Source: Anadara kagoshimensis (lineage: Eukaryota > Mollusca > Bivalvia > Arcoida > Arcidae). From it: 64,000 bases of DNA. Of the stretch, positions 13,101 through 26,800 are shown one piece after another (position 1 is the first letter of the stretch; each line of letters opens with the position of its first letter). Below the pieces are notes generated by a model. The model made no database searches and was not told where the DNA came from. It saw only the letters and a list, made by a program, of their open reading frames with translations. The translations under genes were made by a program, and so were the position numbers. Where the stretch lies: NCBI GenBank assembly GCA_021292105.1, contig CM037861.1, positions 72,462,777-72,526,776 of the forward strand. The letters are read 5' to 3'.

Positions 13101-16100
13101 CACATCATTACTACCTGTACAGTACAGGTGCTTCCTCTGATATACCTGTAATATAAATCACACGTCATTACTACCTGTACTGCACAGGTGCTTCCTCTGA
13201 TATACCTGTAATATAAATCACATATGATTACTACCTGTACTGTACAGGTGCTTCCTCAGATAACCACACATCATTACTACCTGTATTGTACAGGTGCTTC
13301 CTCTGATATACCTGTAATATAAATCACACGTCATTACTACCTGTACTGTACAGGTGCCTTCTCTGATATACCTGTAATATAAATCACACGTCATTACTAC
13401 CTGTACAGTACAGGTGCTAAAATCATTGTATTAACTGAAGGTACGATATTAGTGTTTCTTAATTTATTACTTACATCCATGGTACCTTTCCTGTGTAAAT
13501 ACTGGTGGTACATCATTGGTGTTTCCAACTGTTATCACAACTTCAGCTATACTTGGATCAAGTTCTCGTTTTTTCCTGTTTGTTATAACGGTATAATCAC
13601 TGATGTTATTGGTAGCCTGTATAAACAGTCTGTATATAGCTTGTGTCTCTCTGTCAAGTTGCTTGTTCAAAAATATTTCTCCACTTGTTTTATTTAGAAA
13701 AAAGGTTCCATGTTCATTACCACCTGTAAAAGAACATATGATATATAGAATTAAAGTATTTAGAAAATACCATCATAATATGGTGTGTGTGTGTGTGTGT
13801 GTTGTTATTTGTCTAAGCATTTCTGTGAATAATTTTTAATCCAAATAGCCTCTCTCTTTCTCTCTCTCTCTCTATCTCACTCTCTCTCCATATTTACCTA
13901 TGATATAGTAGTATATTTCGGGGTTAAGATCAGCATCAGTTGCAGTTACAGCATTAATTCTGGAACCACTTGGTGCATCTTCACTAACTTGGAATCTATA
14001 TGGTATAGTCTGTCCATCCTAAAATAAAGCACAATAAATATCTGTATCTGTGATTTATATGACTACTAAGTAAATCTGTCAAACTTTATACACATAGTCA
14101 ATACACATAACACACAGTCAATACACATAACACACTGTCAATACACATACCATACTATCAATACACATAACACAGTCAATACACATAACACACAGTCAAT
14201 ATACATAACACACAGTCAATACACATAACACACTGTCAATACACATAACATACTATCAATACACATAACACAGTCAATACACATAACACACAGTCAATAT
14301 ACATAACACACAGTCAATACACATAACATACTGTCAATACACATAACACACAGTCAATATACATAACACAGTCAATACACATAACACAGTCAATACACAT
14401 AACATACAGTCAATATACATAACATACTGTCAATACACATAACACAGTCAATACACATAACACAGTCAATATACATAACACACAGTCATACACATAACAC
14501 ACAGTCAATACACATAACACACAGTCAATACACATAACATACCGTCAATACACATAACATGCAGTCCATACACATAACACACAGTCAATACACATAACAT
14601 ACAGTCCATACACATAACACAGTCAATACACATAACACACAGTCAATACACATAACATACAGTCAATATACATAACATACAGTCAATATACATAACATAC
14701 AGTCCATACACATAACACACAGTCAATACACATAACATACCGTCAATACACATAACATACAGTCCATACACATAACACAGTCAATACACATAACACACAG
14801 TCAATACACATAACATAGTCAATATACATAACATACAGTCAATATACATAACATACAGTCCATACACATAACACAGTCAATACACATAACATACAGTCAA
14901 TATACATAACATACAGTCCATACACATAACACATAGTCAATACACATAACATACCATCAATACACATAACATACAGTCCATACACATAACACAGTCATAC
15001 ACATAACATACAGTCAATATACATAACATACAGTCCATACACATAACACAGTCATACACATAAAATACCATCAATACACATAACATACAGTCAATACACA
15101 TAACACACAGTCCATACACATAACATACTATCAATACACATAACACATAGTCAATACACATAACATACCATCAATACACATAACATACAGTCCATACACA
15201 TAACACAGTCATACACATAACATACAGTCAATATACATAACATACAGTCCATACACATAACACAGTCATACACATAACATACCATCAATACACATAACAC
15301 ACTGTCAATACACATAACACACAGTCAATATACATAACATACAGTCCATACACATAACACAGTCAATATACATAACATACAGTCCATACACATAACACAG
15401 TCAATATACATAACATACAGTCCATACACATAACACACAGTCAATACACATAACACAGTGAATACACATAACACACAGTCAATATACATAACACACAGTC
15501 AATACACATAACATACTGTCAATACACATAACATACTGTCAATACACATAACACAGTCAATACACATAACACACAGTCAATATACATAACATACAGTCAT
15601 ACACATAACACACAGTCAATACACATAACACACAGTCAATACACATAACATACTGTCAATACACATAACATACAGTCCATACACATAACACAGTCAATAC
15701 ACATAACACACAGTCAATACACATAACATACAGTCAATATACATAACATACAGTCCATACACATAACACAGTCAATACACATAACATAACATACAGTCAA
15801 TATACATAACATACAGTCCATACACATAACACATAGTCAATACACATAACATACCATCAATACAATAACACAGTCAATACACATAACATACCATCAATAC
15901 ACATAACATACAGTCCACCATACACATAACACACCAATATCATACACATACACACATAAGTCAATACACATAACATACCGTCAATACACATAACATACAG
16001 TCCATACACGTAACATACAGTCCATACACATAACACAGTCATACACATAAAATACCATCAATACACATAACATACAGTCAATACACATAACACACAGTCC

Positions 16101-19035
16101 ATACACATAACATACTATCAATACACATAACACATAGTCAATACACATAACATACCATCAATACACATAACATACAGTCCATACACATAACACAGTCATA
16201 CACATAACATACAGTCAATATACATAACATACAGTCCATACACATAAAACAGTCATACACATACACATAACACACTGTCAATACACATAACACACAGTCA
16301 ATATACATAACATACAGTCCATACACATAACACAGTCAATATACATAACATACAGTCCATACACATAACACAGTCAATATACATAACATACAGTCCATAC
16401 ACATAACACACAGTCAATATACATAACACACAGTCAATACACATAACATACTGTCAATACACATAACACACAGTCAATATACATAACACAGTCAATACAC
16501 ATAACACAGTGAATACACATAACACACAGTCAATATACATAACACACAGTCAATACACATAACACACAGTCAATACACATAACATACTGTCAATACACAT
16601 AACACAGTCAATACACATAACACACAGTCAATATACATAACATACAGTCATACACATAACACACAGTCAATACACATAACACACAGTCAATACACATAAC
16701 ATACCGTCAATACACATAACATACAGTCCATACACATAACACAGTCAATACACATAACACACAGTCAATACACATAACATACAGTCAATATACATAACAT
16801 ACAGTCCATACACATAACACAGTCAATACACATAACATACAGTCAATATACATAACATACAGTCCATACACATAACACATAGTCAATACACATAACATAC
16901 CATCAATACACATAACACAGTCAATACACATAACATACCATCAATACACATAACATACAGTCCATACACATAACAGTCATACACATAACACACAGTCAAT
17001 ACACATAACATACCGTCAATACACATAACATACAGTCCATACACGTAACATACAGTCCATACACATAACACAGTCATACACATAAAATACCATCAATACA
17101 CATAACATACAGTCAATACACATAACACACAGTCCATACACATAACATACTATCAATACACATAACACATAGTCAATACACATAACATACCATCAATACA
17201 CATAACATACAGTCCATACACATAACACAGTCATACACATAACATACAGTCAATATACATAACATACAGTCCATACACATAACACAGTCATACACATAAC
17301 ATACCATCAATACACATAACACACTGTCAATACACATAACACACAGTCAATATACATAACATACTGTCAATACACATAACACAGTCAATATACATAACAT
17401 ACAGTCCATACACATAACACAGTCAATATACATAACATACAGTCCATACACATAACACACAGTCAATACACATAACACAGTCAATACACATAACACACAG
17501 TCAATATACATAACACACAGTCAATATACATAACATACTGTCAATACACATAACACACAGTCAATATACATAACACAGTCAATACACATAACACAGTAAA
17601 TACACATAACACACAGTCAATATACATAACACACAGTCAATACACATAACACACAGTCAATACACATAACATACTGTCAATACACATAACACAGTCAATA
17701 CACATAACACACAGTCAATATACATAACATACAGTCATACACATAACACACAGTCAATACACATAACACACAGTCAATATACATAACATACCATCAATAC
17801 ACATAACATACAGTCCATACACATAACACAGTCATACACATAACACACAGTCAATCACATAACATACCGTCAATACACATAACATACAGTCCATACACGT
17901 AACATACAGTCCATACACATAACACAGTCAATACACATAACATACCATTAATACACATAACATACAGTCCATACACATAACACACAGTCAATACACATAA
18001 CACACAGTCAATATACATAACACACAGTCAATATACATAACACATAGTCAATACACATAACATACCATCAATACACATAACACACAGTCAATACACATAA
18101 CATACAGTCCATACACATAACACACAGTCAATACACATAACATACAGTAAATACACATAAAACATAGTCAATACACATAACACACAGTCATACACATAAC
18201 ACATAGTCAATACACATAACATACCATCAATACACATAACACATAGTCAATACACATAACACATAGTCAATACACATAACACATAGTCAATACACATAAC
18301 ACACAGTCAATACACATAACATACAGTCAATACACATAACACACAGTCAATACACAATTCTGGACTGCCTAATGTCCAGTACATATGTTTACTGGAAGTA
18401 ACTTTATTTTCACTCTCATGGTCACCATTTCTTTCACATTAACTATTTAATATTCGCTCAAGATCTGTTGATTTTAAAACTTTCTCTCTTAATTATTACT
18501 ATTTTAAAGACCAAATAAATCATTCTGTTTTGTCTCTATTTCAGTTACACTTTGGATACTATAATTACTCCACATTCCCGGTTTTTTTAGACTGAGTAGT
18601 AATCAATATGGTTTCAACTGTCAATGGATTTAGCTTGGCAGTAATAAAACCTTGGTTTGTGTAGATAGCGTCTTGACGGTAATTAATCAGTAGCAAATTG
18701 TCATGGATATAACTAGGGCTGGACGATATGGACATACAACAATATGATACACTGCTCATGATATAAACACCATTTCTGGACAGTTCAAAGCTTAATTCAC
18801 AACTGTATACTTACACCTGAGCGTGGAAATACAGGGACGTTATCATTTACATCTAGTATTACAACAGTCAGGGATCTTTGTGTCTCTAAGTATGGATTAC
18901 CTCGATCTCTGGCGACAAGTATCAGCTACAATAAAGTATAAACTCTTCTCAGTGTCAAAATAAAATAATAGTCATATAAATACAAAAAAAGAGCAAATAT
19001 CAGATAACATTTATTACATATACATGTAGTTTGAA

Positions 19036-19075
<40 letters not shown>

Positions 19076-22000
19076 ACTTACCACGTATCTGTCTCTTTCT
19101 TCTCTGTCAAATACTCTCTCTGCTCTGATAACACCTGTCAGCGGATTTATACGGAATTCCGGGGAAATCGCTGTGAACGTTTGATTTCCTACACTAAAGC
19201 CATAATCTATTAAACCATTGGTTCCTCTGTCGTCATCCCTGGCAGATACTTGGAATACTAACATGCCCAAATACTGACTCTGTTATAAAGAATTAAATCA
19301 CATACATACATTAGCTTAAATTATTGGGAGATATAAATAAAAAACCATAATGAAACCAAATCAGTAACTCAGTTAATTAAAACCAAATCAGTAATTCAGT
19401 TAATTAGAACCAAATCAGTAACTCAGTTAATTAGAACCAAATCAGTAATTCAGTTAATTAGAACCAAATCAGTAACTCAGTTAATTAGAACCAAATCAGT
19501 AATTCAGTTAATTAGAACCAAATCAGTAACTCAGTTAATTAGAACCAAATCAGTAACTCAGTTAATTAGAACCAAATCAGTAACTCAGTTAATTAGAACC
19601 AAATCAGTAATTCAGTTAATTAGAACCAAATCAGTAACTCAGTTAATTAGAACCAAATCAGTAATTCAGTTAATTAGAACCAAATCAGTAATTCAGTTAA
19701 TTAGAACCAAATCAGTAATTCAGTTAATTAGAACCAAATCAGTAACTCAGTTAATTAGAACCAAATCAGTAATTCAGTTAATTAGAACCAAATCAGTAAC
19801 TCAGTTAATTAGAACCAAATCAGTAACTCAGTTAATTAGAACCAAATCAGTAATTCAGTTAATTAGAACCAAATCAGTAATTCTGTTAATTAAAACCAAA
19901 TCAGTAACTCAGTTAATTAAAACCAAACCAATAATTCAGTTAATTAGAACCAAATCAGTAATTCAGTTAATTAAAACCAAATCAGTAACTCAGTTAATTA
20001 AAACCAAATCAGTAACTCAGTTAATTAAAACCAAATCAGTAATTCAGTTAATAAGAACCAAATCAGTAATCCAGTTAATTAAAACCAAATCAGTAACTCA
20101 GTTAATTAAAACCAAATCAGTAATCCAGTTAATTAAAACCAAATCAGTAATTCAGTTATTAGAACCAAATCAGTAATTCAGTAAACTAAAACCAAATCAG
20201 TAATTCAGTTAATTAAAACCAAATCAGTAATTCAGTTAATTAAAACCAAATCAGTGATTCAGTTAATTAGAACCAAATCAGTAACTCAGTTAATTAAAAC
20301 CAAATCAGTAATTCAGTTAATTAGAACCAAATCAGTAATTCAGTTAATTAAAACCAAATCAGTAACTCAGTTAATTAAAACCAAATCAGTAACTCAGTTA
20401 ATTAAAACCAAATCAGTAATTCAGTTAATTAGAACCAAATCAGTAATTCAGTTAATTAAAACCAAATCAGTAATTCAGTTATTAGAACCAAATCAGTAAT
20501 TCAGTTAATTAAAACCACATCAGTAATTCAGTTAATTAAAACCAAATCAGTAACTCAGTTAATTAAAACCAAATCAGTAATTCAGTAATTAAAACCAAAT
20601 CAGTAATTCAGTTAATTAGAACCAAATCAGTCATTCAGTTAATTAAAACCAAATCAGTTACTCAGTTAATTAGAACCAAAAACTGATATAAAACTGATCT
20701 ATATAATCTGTCTATAGTACATAATCTGATATAAAACTGATCTATATAATCTGTCTATAGTACATAATCTGATATAAAACTGATCTATATAATCTGTCTA
20801 TAGTACATAATCTGATATAAAACTGATCTATATAATCTGTCTATAGTACATAATCTGATATAAAACTCTGATCTATATAATCTGTTTATAGTAGATAATC
20901 TGATATAAAACTGATCTATATAATCTGTCTATAGTACATAATCTGATATAAAACTGATCTATATAATCTGTCTATAGTACATAATCTGATATAAAACTGA
21001 TCTATATAATCTGTCTATAGTAGATAATCTGATATAAAACTTTGATCTATATAATCTGTCTATAGTACATAATCTGATATAAAACTGATCTATATAATCT
21101 GTCTATAGTAGATAATCTGACATAAAACTCTGATCTATATAATCTGTCTATAGTACATAATCTGATATAAAACTGATCTATATAATCTGTCTTTAGTACA
21201 TAATCTGATATAAAACTGATCTATATAATCTGTCTTAGTACATAATCTGATATAAAACTGATCTATATAATCTGTCTATAGTACATAATCTGATATAAAA
21301 CTGATCTATATAATCTGTCTATAGTAGATAATCTGATATAAAACTGATCTATATAATCTGTCTATAGTACATAATCTGATATAAAACTGATCTATATAAT
21401 CTGTCTATAGTACATAATCTGATATAAAACTGATCTATATAATCTGTCTATAGTACATAATCTGATATAAAACTCTGATCTATATAATCTGTTTATAGTA
21501 GATAATCTGATATAAAACTGATCTATATAATCTGTCTATAGTACATAATCTGATATAAAACTGATCTATATAATCTGTCTATAGTACATAATCTGATATA
21601 AAACTGATCTATATAATCTGTCTATAGTAGATAATCTGATATAAAACTTTGATCTATATAATCTGTCTATAGTACATAATCTGATATAAAACTGATCTAT
21701 ATAATCTGTCTATAGTAGATAATCTGACATAAAACTCTGATCTATATAATCTGTCTATAGTACATAATCTGATATAAAACTGATCTATATAATCTGTCTA
21801 TAGTACATAATCTGATATAAAACTGATCTATATAATCTGTCTATAGTACATAATCTGATATAAAACTCTGATCTATATAATCTGTCTTTAGTACATAATC
21901 TGATATAAAACTCTGATCTATATAATCTGTCTATAGTACATAATCTGATATAAAACTCACCTCGAGTACTTCAATAGTCATATTTGTTTTTGGTGGAATG

Positions 22001-23796
22001 ACCCAGATAGGCTGAGAATTAGCAGCTTCAAACACAATTACTGTTACATTAGCTGTTGTATTGAACATAGAATCCCTCGCCATTACTTGGAATTTATATG
22101 TACCAGTTTGTCTTAGCAGACTTTTTGACACTCTAATTCTTCCGGTCTGAGTATTCAATGCAAAAAAATCTAAAATGGAATTAAATAAATTAACTTAATT
22201 TGACAATAAACCTGAAATCTGACAAGTTACCCCCCTTGATTAAAATCTGATGTTACAACACAAAACAATGAGACCTTTATTAAATTATAAATACTTAAGA
22301 ATAAGTTGAAATCCATAGTCATGTCTGAAAAGAACTGTTGATACAAAAATTGACCTTGACCTTTTGATCAAGGTCATCCATCCTTCTTTTGTACCAGTGC
22401 CTAAACATATAGTATGTCCCAAAGTAACCACTTAAGGTTAAAAAAGCCATGGATTTGAAATCTCTTTAACAGAATTATAAACAAAAATTATAATTCCTAA
22501 TTCAGAGGTAAATGAAACATTATCTTCTGAACTTACAAATCTTATTAAGTGAAATGTTACCTTGAGGACCCCAGAATCTTACTTAAGTGAAATGTTACCT
22601 TGAGGATCCCCAGAATCTTACTTAAGTGAATGTTACCTTGAGGATCCCCAGAATCTCTAACTTTAGAGAATGTTATGAAAGCATTGATTCCTAAGTCGCG
22701 ATCTGTAGCTGCCACCTGGAAGATTTCTGTGTTGATGGGTATTGTCTCCGGGATCCTTATAATGTAATCATCAACTTTAAACTTGGGAGGATTATCATTA
22801 ACATCATCTAAGTACATAAATATCTGAAACAAAGAGATAAATCATTACTGTAGCTTGAAAATCGAATATCTTACGACCCAACATATGTTAATTCTGAATA
22901 TCTTACGACCCAACATATGTTAATTCTGAATATCTTACGACCCAACATATGTTAATTCTGAATATCTAACGACCCAACATATGTTAATTCTGAATATCTT
23001 ACGACCCAACATATGTTAATTCTGAATCTTACGACCCAACATATTAATTCTGAATATCTTACGACCCAACATATGTTAATTCTGAATATCTTACGACCCA
23101 ACATATGTCAATTCTGAATATCTTACGACCCAACATATGTCAATTCTGAATATCTTACGACCCAACATATGTTAATTCTGAATATCTTACGACCCAACAT
23201 ATGTTAATTCTAATGATGTTTAAACAGGAGAATCTATTGATGAATTACTTACGCTAACTTCTGTAAATCTTCTAACACTTGGGTCAAGTTGACTGTCATA
23301 AGCTGTTACAAGGATATCAATACTTGGTGTAGCTTCTCTATCTAATACAGCACCAGGAGATACAAAAATCTCTCCCTGAATAAAAAAAAACAACTATTTG
23401 TATATAAACAGTACTCCAAAGGTGAAGTAAAACTCATATCTGGTCAGATTACATCTAGATCTAGTTATTTGTAGCACAAATTTAAAATATCATCAAAACT
23501 CCATAAAACATTATTAAATCAACAATTTTAAAACAACATGCTTCTGTTGGATGAAATTTAAATCATTTATAATTTTTCCGAGAAAAATTAATAAGACAGT
23601 TTGATAAAGTAAAAGACAAATATGAGATATCAGTTAATTAAACATAGTAGATGGTAAGTGTATAACCAGTTACCCATTTCTATTAAATATTTTGAAGGAA
23701 GACAGTTTTTGTCATGCTTGCCATTTTGTTTTTCATTGCACACTGCTGAAGTTTTTATCCTTTCATATAAATCACTTTATGCTTAAAGACAAGCTC

Positions 23797-23833
<37 letters not shown>

Positions 23834-26800
23834 GCACACACTGTAAACTCAATTTACTTACTGTTTCATTATTCATATAAAACCTGTTAAATGGATCTGT
23901 AAGAAAGTATTTAACTTCTCCATAATGTCCTTTATCATCATCTGTAGCATGTACTCTTAGTAAACTTCTACCACCAACCGAATTCTCTGGGAAATTTAAA
24001 CTATAGGATGGCTAAAATATAAAATATAAACAAAATTATAAATCAATGAAAAAACAGAGCTGAAAATAAGTAACTGCTTCTGTTTGTGTACAAAGAAAAA
24101 GAGAAGTGAGGGAGGATCAACCTTCTAACATTGAATGACATATGACACTGACATATTGACATATACTATGGTCTGATATTAACAGATTGTCACACTGACA
24201 TATTGACATATACTATAATCTGATATTAACAGATTGTCACACTGACATATTGACATATACTATGGTCTGATATTAACAGATTGTCACACTGACATATTGA
24301 CATATACTATGGTCTGATATTAACAGATTGTTACACTGACATATTGACATATACTATGGTCTGATATTAACAGATTGTCACACTGACATATTGACATATA
24401 CTATAATCTGATATTAACAGATTGTCACACTGACATATTGACATATACTATGGTCTGATATTAACAGATTGTCACACTGACATATTGACATATACTATGG
24501 TCTGATATTAACAGATTGTCACACTGACATATTGACATATATGGTGACCACATAGAAGTAACGGATTGTTAGTGACAATAGTCACTTGTATACTTACATT
24601 ATCAAATCTAGGACTGTTATCATTGACATTAAGGATTGTAACATGTACACTGGCTGTGGCACTAAGTCGAGGGACTCCATCATCAAATACTTGTACTATA
24701 AAGTATGTTTCTTCTATTTGTTCATAGTCTATAGTTGTATCTGTGGTCACCACCACACCTAATTAAACAACACAATAGAGATAATACGTCAGATAGTAAC
24801 TCATTATATTAACTTGAAGTCTGTTGTAAATTGCCAAACTACAATATAGGGTAATGTAATAGACTTTGTAGACTGTCATTGTAGATGGTCATTGTACACT
24901 GTCATTGTAGACTGTCATTGTAGACTGTCATTGTAGATGGTCATTGTACACTGTCATTGTAGATGGTCATTGTAGACTGTCATTGTAGACTGTCATTGTA
25001 GATGGTCATTGTAGATGGTCATTGTACACTGTCATTGTAGACTGTCATTGTAGATGGTCATTGTACACTGTCATTGTAGACGGTCATTGTAGATGGTCAT
25101 TGTAGACTGTCATTGTAGATGGTCATTGTACACTGTCATTGTAGACTGTCATTGTAGATGGTCATTGTACACTGTCATTGTAGACTGTCATTGTAGATGG
25201 TCATTGTAGACTGTCATTGTAGATGGTCATTGTACACTGTCATTGTAGACTGTCATTGTAGATGGTCATTGTTGACTGTCATTGTAGATGGTCATTGTAG
25301 ACTGTCATTGTAAATGGTCATTGTAGACTGTCATTGTAGATGGTCATTGTAGACTGTCATTGTAGATGGTCATTGTAGACTGTCATTGTAGATGGTCATT
25401 GTAGACTGTCATTGTAGATGGTCATTGTAGACTGTCATTGTAGATGGTCATTGTAGACTGGCATTGTAGATGGTCATTGTAGATGGTCATTGTAGACTGT
25501 CATTGTAGATGGTCATTGTAGACTGTCATTGTAGATGGTCATTGTAGATGGTCATTGTAGACTGTCATTGTAGACTGTCATTGTAGATGGTCATTGTAGA
25601 TGGTCATTGTAGACTGTCATTGTAGATAGTCATTGTAGATGGTCATTGTAGACTGTCATTGTAGATGGTCATTGTAGACTGTCATTGTAGACTGTCATTG
25701 TAGATAGTCATTGTAGATGGTCATTGTAGATGGTCATTGTAGACTGTCATTGTAGATGGTCATTGTTCACAATTGTTGAGCAAAAAACAAAAATCCCTGA
25801 TAAAAACTATTATACACTTCAACAATACAATAAAACTCATAGCTTTACCAGATCTCCATGGTTATGGTAACCAAGGTAATTATTATGTTTCAATATTGTG
25901 TGAGTAGACAGTCCTTTGAAAACTTAAAATATCATGAACAACTCAAAGTTTTAGTTATTTATACAGAATGTTTTTTCTTGAACTGCCATCTTTGTAAATG
26001 TGATGACTTGAATATCTACAAACTCAAATGTATCCAGGTTTTACTGTAGCTTTATATATAAACAAAATAAGACATAAATAATGGTATACCAGTATACATC
26101 CCAATAGTGAAGAAATTCTGGGGACTTTCAAACATTCTGTATTCAGATATAGCATCATCTTCATCAATAGCTCTCAAAGCCATCACAAACGTTCCAGTTG
26201 GCTGGTCTTCAGATATAGTAACATTCCTATATGGTAAGAATCTTGGTGGCTGGTCGTTGTACTCAAGTATAGTAATAATAAGTGTTCCTGGAAATAAAGT
26301 GTAAAAATATCTCATAAAAATACCTTCACAAACTAAATGTAAAATAACTCATACTGAATAAATGTAAAAATGTCATCACAAACTGAATGTAAAATAACTC
26401 ATACTGAATAAATGTAAAAATGTCATCACAAACTGAATGTAAAATAACTTATACGGAATAAATGTAAAAATGTCATCACAAACTGAATGTAAAATAACTC
26501 ATACTGAATAAATGTAAAAATGTCATCACAAACTGAATGTAAAATAACTCATACTTAATAAATGTAAAAATGTCATCACAAACTGAATGTAAAATAACTC
26601 ATACTGAATAAATGTAAAAATGTCATCAAAAACCAACGTAAAAATACCATCAAATACTGAACGTAAAAATACCATCAAATACTGAACGTAAAAATACCAT
26701 CAAATACTGAATGAAAAATATCTCATACTGAATGTAAAAAACCATCAAATACTGATTGTAAATATATGTATGTGATATATATTTACATTCAGTATGTGAT

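Noticed and set aside
18565-18759. Minus-strand open frame reading TNQGFITAKLNPL
   Set aside because: Exons 16 and 17 join in frame across it, it shows no cadherin calcium motif, and it overlaps a transposon-like segment.
22340-22380. Nuclear-receptor-like response element (TGACCT half-sites)
   Set aside because: Only a cluster of half-sites in intronic AT-rich DNA with no supporting context; the motif is common in dispersed repeats.
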